37,575 nt of DNA from Lachnospiraceae bacterium (GTDB lineage Bacteria; Bacillota; Clostridia; Lachnospirales; Lachnospiraceae): NCBI GenBank assembly GCA_017557525.1, contig JAFYYN010000126.1, positions 1 to 37,575 on the forward strand. The letters are read 5' to 3'. Below, piece by piece: positions 1-7,480 of the stretch (position 1 is the stretch's first letter; each line of letters starts with the position of its first letter). Both the position numbers and the translations under genes were made by a program. Below the pieces are notes generated by a model. The model was not told where the DNA came from. It saw only the letters and a list, made by a program, of their open reading frames with translations, and searched no databases.

Positions 1-88
1 ACGTTCTATTTCTTATACCCATAAACCACTATTTCTGTACTTGATACATTGAATTATCCATGATCGTGACTCATTCTCTGAGATATAC

Positions 89-104
89 AAGGTTAAAAAA
101 CCTT
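89..104. other. small A-rich hairpin upstream of the first gene
   Basis: AAGGTT and AACCTT pair around AAAA. No real T-run follows, so it is at best a weak terminator of a gene left of the window. Bases 1-152 otherwise hold no gene that I can see. Confidence 0.25.
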
Positions 105-152
105 GAATTTTCAACAAAAAGTACTTGATTATATGAGGAGGGTAATGATAAC

Positions 153-830
153 ATGGCAAATTATGAATTAAAAAGTTTTCTCTGCCCTAGCTGCGGGGGA
201 CAGATCGATCCCGAGAGATTAGGCCAGGCAAAAGAGGGTAACGTTATAGTATGTCCTTACTGCGGGGTTTCCCTGAATATGAAGAAAACCCAGGATGCCC
301 ACGAGATAGGTTATGAGTATCAGCAGGGCGTGATAAAGGCTACAGAGGAATACAACGAGAAGAAGAGGAGAGAGTACGTCGCTGCCGTACGCAAGCAGCA
401 GATGATCGCTGCCGAACAGGAAAGACGAAGGATGGCGGCTGCAGAGGCAAGAAGGAAGAAGTTTGAGAAGAGATCGTGGGTGTCTGCGATAATCATCTAT
501 GTTATCCTGATAGGGCTGGCATACGTGCTTGCGCATGAGAGCATGGCGTGGACTTTCAGTGAAAGCCTTCATCTTCCAAAACCCTGGATTGTTGATGTAG
601 ACGGAGGGATACTGTGTCATATAGCAGGATTCTTTCTCTGGGGTTTTGTAAAGATAGGAGTCCTTCTGTCCCTGGTCAGTGCATTTGCTAATCTGGGGGA
701 AAAGACGATGGTGGCAATGCCGTGGCTTTATCTTTGGGAGCTGTTCTTCATGGTTGTTATTTTCAAGTCAATGAACGGATGCGGGCTTTTTGAGGCGTTT
801 GAGATACTGATAAAAGATTTGTTTGGTTAG
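153..830 (+). CDS. zinc-ribbon membrane protein
   Basis: The protein has 225 residues. A zinc ribbon opens it, with Cys pairs at 11/14 (CPSC) and 34/37 (CPYC). A charged, Arg/Lys/Glu-rich segment at about 60-107 is probably a coiled coil. Three hydrophobic segments follow at about 109-127, 150-177 and 188-206. The start is set by GAGGAGGG about 10 nt upstream. The layout (cytoplasmic zinc ribbon, helical linker, C-terminal membrane anchor) recurs in many uncharacterised Firmicutes proteins and gives no specific function. The next small membrane gene starts 13 nt after the stop, so the two are probably co-transcribed and may form one membrane complex; that last point is inference. Confidence 0.85.
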   Translation: MANYELKSFLCPSCGGQIDPERLGQAKEGNVIVCPYCGVSLNMKKTQDAHEIGYEYQQGVIKATEEYNEKKRREYVAAVRKQQMIAAEQERRRMAAAEARRKKFEKRSWVSAIIIYVILIGLAYVLAHESMAWTFSESLHLPKPWIVDVDGGILCHIAGFFLWGFVKIGVLLSLVSAFANLGEKTMVAMPWLYLWELFFMVVIFKSMNGCGLFEAFEILIKDLFG

Positions 831-843
831 GAAGGAAGGCATT

Positions 844-1086
844 ATGCAGGTCTTTGCAACATTCATCAGCCATATGACAGGAGAGAACGGGCTGCTTAGG
901 GCATTTATAATGCTGGTTTCTGCCTGCTCCATCCTGGCAGGCATGTGGCGCATGAAGGATTTTGCAAAAGAGGAACTGACCGGCTCCGGAGAGGAGATGG
1001 ATAAAAAGCACATACCGGATGTCCTGACGGGCGCGGCCCTTATATTCCTTGCTGTAGCGGCCATAGCGTTCTGCGGCGAGGCCTGA
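844..1086 (+). CDS. small two-helix membrane protein
   Basis: The product has 80 residues. The ATG at 844 is preceded by GGAAGG with good spacing; an in-frame TTG at 823 lies inside the previous gene and has no ribosome site of its own, so 844 is preferred. There are two hydrophobic segments, around residues 15-33 and 60-78, joined by a charged loop with two Glu-Glu pairs. I do not recognise a family. It lies just behind the zinc-ribbon membrane gene and ahead of a strong terminator, so the pair forms a short operon. The arrangement recalls small accessory membrane proteins of conjugative elements, but the sequence does not prove this. Confidence 0.75.
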   Translation: MQVFATFISHMTGENGLLRAFIMLVSACSILAGMWRMKDFAKEELTGSGEEMDKKHIPDVLTGAALIFLAVAAIAFCGEA

Positions 1087-1104
1087 CATGAGCGTGCTTG
1101 CATC

Positions 1105-1139
1105 GTGCAGTAGTACGGATAGGTACTGCTGCACTTTTT
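1105..1139 (+). terminator. Rho-independent terminator
   Basis: A 12-bp stem, GTGCAGTAGTAC with GTACTGCTGCAC (one G-U pair), closes on the loop GGATAG and is followed by TTTTT. It ends the two-gene membrane-protein operon. Confidence 0.85.
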
Positions 1140-1274
1140 ATATACCGGTCCGCCCCCACCAGCTTAACTTATGAATTCTTTTATGTTCTTCTTCCTTTTC
1201 TTCTTCCCGCCAACTTCAGGGGGAACGGGGCATATAACGGGGAGGCAGGACAGCAGGCGTGCCCGAATGCATTA

Positions 1275-1310
1275 ATACAGGGGTACATGTCCGTACTACT
1301 GTATTTTGTT
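1275..1310 (+). other. compound hairpin upstream of the recombinase-like gene
   Basis: ATACAG/CTGTAT forms an outer stem and GTAC/GTAC an inner stem, with TTTTGTT after it. It could be a weak terminator or a leader structure for the gene starting at 1367. Confidence 0.4.
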
Positions 1311-1366
1311 GATAAAGCATATGATACACACAGTTATAGTCACATACTGACAGGAGGGTGATGAGA

Positions 1367-2284
1367 ATGAAGACGGAATGCCTAAGGGAAATATACCCGG
1401 CTGAGACCGTGGAGCTTATGAAGAAATATCTTTCGGGAATGAGGGACTCCAGGGAAATATCCTCAAGGGTGAACACCTATGCGGATTTCTTCGCAGTGAC
1501 GGGAGAGGATCTTATATGTGCCGGGAGAGGGACGCTCCTGCGGTACCTGTCGGATCTTGAGTCACGGGTGGACAGGGGAAGCATGAAGCATTCGACTGCG
1601 CTCAAGAAGAGGAAGTTCATCGCGGCATTCCTTTCCTGGTGCGAGAAGGAGAAGGAGAGCGGGAACAGGCTGGTGCCTGACAGTTTCGCCAATCTGATGC
1701 TCACGATAAAGGCAGGGCCTGAAGATGACATAATTAGGCTGCAGGATATGCCGGACCTTACAGAGCTCGACAGGCTCTTCGGATACCTGAAGGAGAATGA
1801 CAGGCAGGTGCTGTGTGCTGTTGCCCTTGCCATAAAATGCCTGCTGAAGACTGGGGAGATAGCGGCTCTTAGGAATGACCAGATAGTGACCGATATGAAT
1901 GGGAAGATGTTCTTGCTGCCGGAGGGTTTCACCATGCCGGTGTCGGTCCCGGAAGACATATCGGGCATACTGGGCGAGACGGTCGCTGGCTCGGGGCAGA
2001 AAGGGTGGCTTTTCCCTTCGCCGGTTAAGAACGCACCGCTTAACTTGTCCAACATCCAGCGCAGGCTGTCAAAGGCTTGCGCCATGGCAGGCGTAAGGCG
2101 CATGACCCTTAATTCCTTAAGGAACATGGCGGCCGTCATGGCTGTTTCCGGCGGTGCGGATGCCGTTAAGCTGAATGATGACATGGGATACAGGTCGAGG
2201 ACGCACATCAGGCGGCTGACATCCCTGCCCCTGAAGTATTCCGACTCCGGGGAGAAGTATGTGCATCTAGTATATAGGACATGA
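1367..2284 (+). CDS. degenerate tyrosine-recombinase-fold protein
   Basis: The product has 305 residues and the two-domain layout of phage/Xer integrases: an N-terminal SAM-like core-binding region (about 10-100) and a C-terminal catalytic fold. The box I segment CLLKTGEIAALR matches the usual TG-x-R-x-x-E pattern, but the catalytic Arg is Lys (161). The box II HxxRH signature reads NSLRN (249-253), which keeps only the Arg. The later His/Trp position is Tyr275, and no Tyr stands about ten residues beyond it where the nucleophile should be; Tyr291 is further away. It is thus probably not an active recombinase. AGGAGG at 1352-1357 fits the ATG at 1367 best; GTG 1358 and ATG 1361 are too close. 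GC is high (about 62% in a 60-base sample). Confidence 0.8.
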   Translation: MKTECLREIYPAETVELMKKYLSGMRDSREISSRVNTYADFFAVTGEDLICAGRGTLLRYLSDLESRVDRGSMKHSTALKKRKFIAAFLSWCEKEKESGNRLVPDSFANLMLTIKAGPEDDIIRLQDMPDLTELDRLFGYLKENDRQVLCAVALAIKCLLKTGEIAALRNDQIVTDMNGKMFLLPEGFTMPVSVPEDISGILGETVAGSGQKGWLFPSPVKNAPLNLSNIQRRLSKACAMAGVRRMTLNSLRNMAAVMAVSGGADAVKLNDDMGYRSRTHIRRLTSLPLKYSDSGEKYVHLVYRT

Positions 2285-2533
2285 TTTTCCAAAAATGCGA
2301 GACGACCGGATTGGTGTGGTTGCTGTTTTGTGCTGAAATAGCAAGAAAGAAGCGGAATAAGGGTGTAAAACGGATATTTGGGAATGCTTTACCTGACTTT
2401 GGGTTATGGTAATGAAGTATCATATATTATGTTATAATATGTTATACAAAGTATTTGTAACTGTATTGCTTGTTAGCGTGCGTTCAAAAAAGGCTGAGGA
2501 TGCAGGGAAAAAGGAAGATAATTTTACGTAAAA

Positions 2534-2568
2534 AGATACGCCCCTAGTTATAGGAGCGTATCTCTTTT
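2534..2568. terminator. bidirectional Rho-independent terminator
   Basis: AGATACGC and GCGTATCT (2534-2541, 2556-2563) extend to a 13-bp stem with one mismatch and loop GTTA. T-runs flank it on both strands (CTTTTTG on +, TTTTTACG on -). On the - strand it closes the structured RNA candidate. Confidence 0.85.
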
Positions 2569-2575
2569 TGTTTTT

Positions 2576-2607
2576 CTTCAATCCACGCACCTCGTTAGAG
2601 GTGCGAC
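2576..2607 (-). repeat. solitary type I-C CRISPR-repeat-like sequence
   Basis: On the minus strand this 32-nt stretch begins GTCGCACC and ends GTGCGTGGATTGAAG, with a perfect 7-bp stem (GCACCTC/GAGGTGC). The start GTCGC, the short stem and the end GCGTGGATTGAA are the hallmarks of type I-C repeats. No second clear copy at spacer distance and no cas gene are present, so it is a single, possibly terminal or relic repeat. Confidence 0.6.
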
Positions 2608-2689
2608 TAAATCGCCAACGTAAGCGATTTAGACAACATATCAATCTGCACGTGTGCAGAATCGAAAGCAAATAATTTGCTTTCAACTG

Positions 2690-2718
2690 ATTATAACATT
2701 GTTTTTGAGTAAAAGCAA
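2690..2718 (-). promoter_or_regulatory. promoter of the structured RNA candidate
   Basis: Minus-strand -35 TTGCTT (2718-2713), 17-nt spacer, and extended -10 TGTTATAAT (hexamer at 2695-2690). Transcription would start near 2683, right at the first hairpin. Confidence 0.65.
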
Positions 2719-2927
2719 GGGACCAACTTAAAAAAATTTGAAAAAATACAACTTCAATGGGTTGTTTTGAACTTGGTCCTGTCAAAGTGTTTAACTCCCG
2801 CTCATGTACTCTAACGGAAGACAGTTTGTGAGAGGTTAGTTTAAGGTTGGCAAAGAAGTTAAACTGTGCCCTGGATGCGGATTATACGTCGTTATTTAGA
2901 AAGGAATGTGCAGAGCATCGAAAGAAG

Positions 2928-2956
2928 TGGACACTTTTCTCTTTTTGCGATATAAT
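2928..2956 (+). promoter_or_regulatory. sigma-A-type promoter of the Sel1-HEPN/WYL cassette
   Basis: -35 TGGACA (2928-2933), 17-nt spacer, perfect -10 TATAAT (2951-2956). The predicted start near 2963 leaves a leader of about 115 nt before the ATG at 3079. A 26-codon frame (ATG at 3021) lies in that leader and overlaps the start; whether it is translated is unclear. Confidence 0.75.
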
Positions 2957-3078
2957 ATCATATATGAAAGAGACGTTGTAATACTACATTTTAAGGATAC
3001 AGGGGAAAAATTATTTAGACATGCACATGATGTTTGATTTATCAATCAATGCTACATTTATATGGAGATTATACGAAT

Positions 3079-6000
3079 ATGACCAACATAAATATCGATG
3101 AACATTTTCAAGAAAAATTTGCGGAAATGTTCTCCAAAGAGGAATCCCCTCAAAAAGAAGTTTCGCCATTGATGAAAAAATTATTAGATAAGCAAAACCA
3201 AGTTGTATGCGAGGATATTTATAAAGACTATATTAATTCAGAACCTGCACAGAAGCTACAAGATGAAGTTTATGCTAAAGAGCGTTCTATTATTAAATGC
3301 AGAGATTATTACCGAAATCTTAGATGGGCAAAAGAAAGAGGTCTTGTTAACGATATCGAGGGGAAATTTTTTTCAATTAGAAAAAAGGAAAATTGTAAAA
3401 CTGTTATATATAGAATGTATCCGGCAATAGATAGTAAAAACAAAGTATCTTATCTTGAACTTGAGACTATTGTTAATTCTGTAGTAAAAAAAGAGAATGA
3501 GGAATTCCAGATTTTTTATATCGCTTTTCCAGATCCAAAAGAAACCTTAGTGGTTTTACATTTTTATCCGCAAAAGGGAGACATTTTTCTTAATATAGGA
3601 GAGCTATGGTATGATAAGGTGAAATTTAATAAGCGACTCTTTCCTGTATATAATGGAGAAATTGAAGGTCATCAGATTCATCATGAAGCATATTCTGAGG
3701 ACAAGACGAACGATGAAATATGGTATGACGCTTCTTCTGAATCACATACAATGATAGTTGATCCTTCAACAGGCAAACTTGTTAAAAGAGAATTTTATAC
3801 CGATGAAAATGGGAACATAAAGTGCCGTATAAAGTTGAAACTTAAAAAAAATTATTTTGTATTTCAAATAACGATAGGTGGAAATGAGCTTCCATACAGA
3901 GCTCTTACTGACCTAGAACTTGGCAGATTATATCGGAGGGGAATCTTTGGCTTTCCTCAAAATTATATTTTAGCGTTGAAACATTTAGAGAAACTTAATG
4001 ATGCAGACGCATCATATGAGATTGCCCACATATTCAGTGATTCAGAAGAATTCCGTGATGAGACAGAGGCTGATAAATATCTTAGTGATGCTGCACAAAG
4101 AGGGAATAGTGCTGCAAAGGTAGAATTAGCTTTAAAATATTATTTTAACGGTAAGACTGCTAAAGAGGAGATTGCTAGGCTCCTCAATGAAGCTGTGAAT
4201 AATAGATTTGCCCCAGCAATGTTTTTGGCAGGATATGGATATGAATTTGGAATATTTGTTGAACAGGACATAGAGAAGGCATTTGATCTATATTATAGAT
4301 CGGCAGAAAAGGGGTATATGCCTGCTCATCTGAGGTTGGCTCCAGATGATAAAATCGACAGCATTAAAGACCTATGGCAGCATTTCAGTAATAATCATGG
4401 AAAAGAAGCTGACCGGGCAAAATACTGTGTGGCTTGTGCATTGTACTATCGTAACGAGATTGACAGCAAAAGTTGGTCTGATGATATGATTGAAGGTGAT
4501 CAGAAAACAGCTGTAAAGATTTTTAAGGAATTATATGGGAAGGGTTTTGAGGAAACAGCTTATGATCTTTCATATGCATATGCATATGGTATTGGCATAG
4601 AGAAAGACAGAGAGAAGGCCTTAAAATATTATGAGAAGATTTTGTATGAGAACCCTGCATGTTATGAATATATACTTTTACTTGCCGATATCAAGGGTGA
4701 TGAGGAGCTGTGGAAATATTTTGATGTGCTTTTGAGGGCGGAAAAGTTTGATAAAACAGGGAATATATTATTAAATATAGGGAAATGTTATCTTGACAAG
4801 AGAACAGGACATTACGATGTTGACTGTGCAGAGGAATATTTTCTTAAATCAGCGGAAAAGGGAAAGATCAAGGCGTTTTCATATCTGTTAAAACTGTATC
4901 AAGAAGAAAATGTTATAAACGATGAAATAGAGCGTAAAAGAAAGATCCGGAAGGTGTGTGAAAAAGGTGCTGAACTTGGAAACAGTGATTGCAAGCTTTA
5001 TCTGGAAAACGAAAAGATAAATGAAGCAGTTAGTATGGAGTATATTAAAAACAAAGTAGATGAGGGAGTCAGCATTTCTAAAAGAAGTGAAACTACATTA
5101 AATGAAACAAGGACAGCAGTTGAGCAGATCGATAAGAGGCTTGATGTTATTACCAAGTATATCGTTCACGATTTGAAAGAATACATAGATAATGAGCGTT
5201 TAAAGCTCTCTAAAAATGTAGAAACAGACGACGAACCAAGCGTTAGCAAGTTCTCATATAGTGTTTCTGACCAGATTCATAAGAAAATCTCGCTTTCAGG
5301 GGATGAGATTGTAAAAAATGAGGAAGATGAACTAAGCCTGCTATTTGGTGATCTGTGGACATCGCTGTTGCCTGATTCACGTGCTTCACTTGTTTCGGCC
5401 AGTGTCATGCTGAAAAAGTGCATGGACATAACTATACCAAGTTTTGATTTTTCAGGAATCTGCATATGTGCAACATCGGCTCTGGAGATAGAGCTTAAAA
5501 GGGTATTTTTTGATGGCCTGGTATCATACATGAATCGTAATTATGGAGATGAGATCAGAAATAATACTGAAAAAATATATGACTATTGGCCGGAAAAGCT
5601 ACTTACTGTCTCAAGGAAAGACTATCTGAATGGTAACCACAAAGTAAAAATTGAAACATCTTTTACTATGGGCGCACTGCCGTTCTTATTTGGCGAAACA
5701 AGGACATTATCCAAGGAACCGCAGATACGTGAGTATCAACTCGCACAGGCTAAAAAGATGCAGGATATAATGAGAAGCTATTTAGCCGAGATTATTTCTG
5801 AAAGCTACACGGATGATCCTTACGGCAGCTTTTACGAACAGAAAGAGACGGATAAGAGCATAAACTGTAAAAACGGCTGTTTTGTCTGGAAGTGTGAAAA
5901 AATTAGAAACGACTATAGAAACAAAGCAGCACATGTTAATGTCATGTCAGAGGAAGAAGCAACAGGATGTTATCAGGCTATAGTGAACAAGCCTGACATA

Positions 6001-6084
6001 TATATGTTTAATTCTGAAATAACCGGGTTAATGATTGAACTTTTTAGCAAGATAGACAAGGAAAGACTAAAGAAATTTATATAA
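3079..6084 (+). CDS. Sel1-repeat protein with C-terminal HEPN-like domain
   Basis: This is a 1001-residue soluble protein. Residues 1-290 are an unassigned N-terminal region. Residues 296-655 are a helical-repeat solenoid of degenerate Sel1/TPR-like units (Ala-rich pairs, AYGIGIEKDREKALKYYEK, YFLKSAEKG). Residues 653-712 look like a coiled coil. The last 250 residues are helical, with SALEIELKRVFF near 795 and RNKAAH at 947-952. R-x4-H is the catalytic signature of HEPN RNases, and its place near the end of a four-helix region fits; the HEPN call is inference from motif and layout. I choose ATG 3079 (GGAG 11 nt upstream) over ATG 3049 and TTG 3034, which lack ribosome sites. The N-terminal half is very AT-rich. 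It leads a cassette with two WYL genes and has no terminator behind it. Confidence 0.7.
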   Translation: MTNINIDEHFQEKFAEMFSKEESPQKEVSPLMKKLLDKQNQVVCEDIYKDYINSEPAQKLQDEVYAKERSIIKCRDYYRNLRWAKERGLVNDIEGKFFSIRKKENCKTVIYRMYPAIDSKNKVSYLELETIVNSVVKKENEEFQIFYIAFPDPKETLVVLHFYPQKGDIFLNIGELWYDKVKFNKRLFPVYNGEIEGHQIHHEAYSEDKTNDEIWYDASSESHTMIVDPSTGKLVKREFYTDENGNIKCRIKLKLKKNYFVFQITIGGNELPYRALTDLELGRLYRRGIFGFPQNYILALKHLEKLNDADASYEIAHIFSDSEEFRDETEADKYLSDAAQRGNSAAKVELALKYYFNGKTAKEEIARLLNEAVNNRFAPAMFLAGYGYEFGIFVEQDIEKAFDLYYRSAEKGYMPAHLRLAPDDKIDSIKDLWQHFSNNHGKEADRAKYCVACALYYRNEIDSKSWSDDMIEGDQKTAVKIFKELYGKGFEETAYDLSYAYAYGIGIEKDREKALKYYEKILYENPACYEYILLLADIKGDEELWKYFDVLLRAEKFDKTGNILLNIGKCYLDKRTGHYDVDCAEEYFLKSAEKGKIKAFSYLLKLYQEENVINDEIERKRKIRKVCEKGAELGNSDCKLYLENEKINEAVSMEYIKNKVDEGVSISKRSETTLNETRTAVEQIDKRLDVITKYIVHDLKEYIDNERLKLSKNVETDDEPSVSKFSYSVSDQIHKKISLSGDEIVKNEEDELSLLFGDLWTSLLPDSRASLVSASVMLKKCMDITIPSFDFSGICICATSALEIELKRVFFDGLVSYMNRNYGDEIRNNTEKIYDYWPEKLLTVSRKDYLNGNHKVKIETSFTMGALPFLFGETRTLSKEPQIREYQLAQAKKMQDIMRSYLAEIISESYTDDPYGSFYEQKETDKSINCKNGCFVWKCEKIRNDYRNKAAHVNVMSEEEATGCYQAIVNKPDIYMFNSEITGLMIELFSKIDKERLKKFI

Positions 6085-6193
6085 CATGAATGTTTCCATA
6101 GGGCACGTCAAAACTATCGCGAAGATTCCAATACAGGAGATTACAAAAACAGGTACAAAGTCGATGCGGAAATGGAACTAAAAGGGCGCTAAG
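6085..6193 (+). other. gap with a possible protein relic
   Basis: Between the Sel1-HEPN stop and the first WYL gene, the frame ending in TAA at 6190-6192 reads like real protein (NYREDSNTGDYKNRYKVDAE) but has no start codon and begins right after the upstream stop. A second frame (ATG 6086 to TAA 6181) would give 31 residues without a ribosome site. The first could be the tail of a decayed gene. No terminator is present, so transcription probably runs through. Confidence 0.3.
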
Positions 6194-7471
6194 ATGGAAA
6201 AAGTAGAAAAGCGAAGAAGAAGGATCCTTGAAATTTTACGTGATAATCCTGAAAAAACACAGCAACAGGTATGTGATGAAATAGGATGCAGCCTGCGTAC
6301 AATAAAGAGTGATTATGTAGAACTGAAAAAGCAGGGGTACAAATTAAATACACTAAGAGACAGATCATCGCTGGATGATGTATCAGATTTTAAAATGGTA
6401 TCTGCAAATGATAATGCGATCAGGGCAATCTTGCTGCTCTGCGGACTGACAGCCGGAGAGAACAGCATAGATGAGATTTCAGAAGGAAAGTTTGACGAAT
6501 ATATAGCTTCAAGGTCTACAGTATTCCGGTCGATCAAACCTTACCTGGCGGATAACCATCTTATTGAAAAAAGGCACGGATACATTACTCCTTCAAGCAT
6601 ATATATGACAAGCCTTCCAGAAGACTATTCCGATATTCTGAAATTTGCCGCGCACTGCCTTTCACAAAAGGAACACGGAGGGCAGGAAGTATATGAACAG
6701 GCATTAAGGTATCTGTATGGAAGGAACCTTGTTTTCAGATCAAAGCAGGACTATATGCTTACAAAAATTCCATTCTATATGCAGACCCTTGAGAATAACC
6801 TTGCAGATATGAAGCCGGTTTCCTTTATTTACAAGGGAAAGCCCATAAACTTCTTTTTTCTTGGATTCGTAGCGTATTCAATCGACAAGGATATTATATA
6901 CCTTATAGGAAGAACAAAGACTACAAGGACGGATTATAAGGTATTTAAGGCAGACGAGTTAGACTGGGATACTATAAGAATAACAGAAAATAGCCTTTTC
7001 GAGAAAACCATCAAGGACCATGGGAAAAATGATATTAATAAAATGAAGTGTTTTTTCAGAAAACTTCAGGCAGAAATGTTTGATGTGGTAGAAGATTCCT
7101 TGCAGCCGGTCAAGGTGAGGATCCGTTATTCTGCCGAATCAGATGATGATCTAAGACAGTTGTATTTAAGCAGGAAAAGGCAATGGGAATCATTTGATAT
7201 GGATATGGCATTTATTAGGGTTAGCGAAGAGGAAAAGAAACATAATGTTCCGAGAATAAAGTACCTTGACCGAGACAAGAATGAACTCAAAGGAGAAAGC
7301 ATCCATAAGTCTGTGGAATACATAGAATATTCTGATGAAATACGAGGCATATCACATTTTTCTAATTATCTTCGCAGATTTGGAGATGCTGTTGAAGTTA
7401 TCGGGAATGATAAACTAAAGGCTGCCATGGTAAGCGGAGCAGTGCGCGCACTTGAACACTATAAAGAATGA
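6194..7471 (+). CDS. HTH-WYL domain transcriptional regulator
   Basis: The product has 425 residues. The first 60 form a winged-helix/HTH domain (RRRRILEILRDNPEKTQQQV, then a recognition-type helix SLRTIKSDYVELKKQGY). A linker region follows, then a WYL domain around 215-265 (PVSFIYKGKP, IIYLIGRTKTTR, YKVFKADEL). The C-terminal part resembles the WCX extension (HFSNYLRRFGDAVEVIGNDK). WYL proteins bind nucleic-acid or nucleotide ligands and often control defence loci (BrxR and CapW are known examples). AAGGG about 8 nt upstream sets the start. It lies 109 nt after the HEPN gene and 9 nt before a second WYL gene, so it probably regulates or assists this cassette. Confidence 0.85.
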   Translation: MEKVEKRRRRILEILRDNPEKTQQQVCDEIGCSLRTIKSDYVELKKQGYKLNTLRDRSSLDDVSDFKMVSANDNAIRAILLLCGLTAGENSIDEISEGKFDEYIASRSTVFRSIKPYLADNHLIEKRHGYITPSSIYMTSLPEDYSDILKFAAHCLSQKEHGGQEVYEQALRYLYGRNLVFRSKQDYMLTKIPFYMQTLENNLADMKPVSFIYKGKPINFFFLGFVAYSIDKDIIYLIGRTKTTRTDYKVFKADELDWDTIRITENSLFEKTIKDHGKNDINKMKCFFRKLQAEMFDVVEDSLQPVKVRIRYSAESDDDLRQLYLSRKRQWESFDMDMAFIRVSEEEKKHNVPRIKYLDRDKNELKGESIHKSVEYIEYSDEIRGISHFSNYLRRFGDAVEVIGNDKLKAAMVSGAVRALEHYKE

Positions 7472-7480
7472 GGAGAGAAG

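Larger units (their letters stand above)
2530..2683 (-). ncRNA. candidate structured small RNA of five tandem hairpins
   Basis: Read on the minus strand, a promoter (2690-2718) is followed at once by five hairpins with little sequence between them. They are GAAAGCAA/TTGCTTTC (2684-2664), TCTGCAC/GTGCAGA (2660-2645), TAAATCGC/GCGATTTA (2631-2608), GCACCTC/GAGGTGC (2604-2587), and the terminator stem (2563-2534) with its T-run. The transcript would be about 150 nt. No protein frame fits it. The fourth hairpin lies in a type I-C CRISPR-repeat-like sequence. The second is also followed by GATTGA, as that repeat is, so it may be a decayed copy. Promoter, stems and terminator are seen directly; expression and role are inference. 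It could be a regulatory RNA, an RNA antitoxin, or the rest of a CRISPR mini-array. Confidence 0.6.
2285..3078. other. intergenic region with RNA candidate, relic and promoter
   Basis: From left to right it holds AT-rich palindromic sequence near 2420-2450, a minus-strand hairpin-rich RNA candidate (2530-2683) with promoter (2690-2718), a 7-bp inverted repeat GGACCAA/TTGGTCC around 2719-2780, and a short + reading frame near 2845-2900 containing CPGCG, which looks like a zinc-ribbon relic. The promoter of the next gene is at 2928-2956. No intact protein gene is seen. Confidence 0.6.

Noticed and set aside
1477-2292. Long open frame on the minus strand opposite the recombinase-like gene
   Set aside because: It has no ribosome site or recognisable protein pattern and mirrors a real gene with clear family motifs.
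2530-2720. True CRISPR array or retron RNA
   Set aside because: Only one clear repeat, no regular spacers and no cas gene exclude an array as seen here. No reverse transcriptase gene is in the window, so a retron is not supported.
3021-3101. 26-codon frame in the leader of the Sel1-HEPN gene
   Set aside because: AGGGG is too far upstream and the peptide shows no attenuator-like codon run; kept only as a note in the promoter entry.
3079-6084. Could the large HEPN-motif protein be a Cas13 effector?
   Set aside because: Only one R-x4-H motif was found by scanning every His, whereas Cas13 needs two HEPN motifs. The middle of the protein is Sel1-like repeats, and there is no repeat-spacer array.
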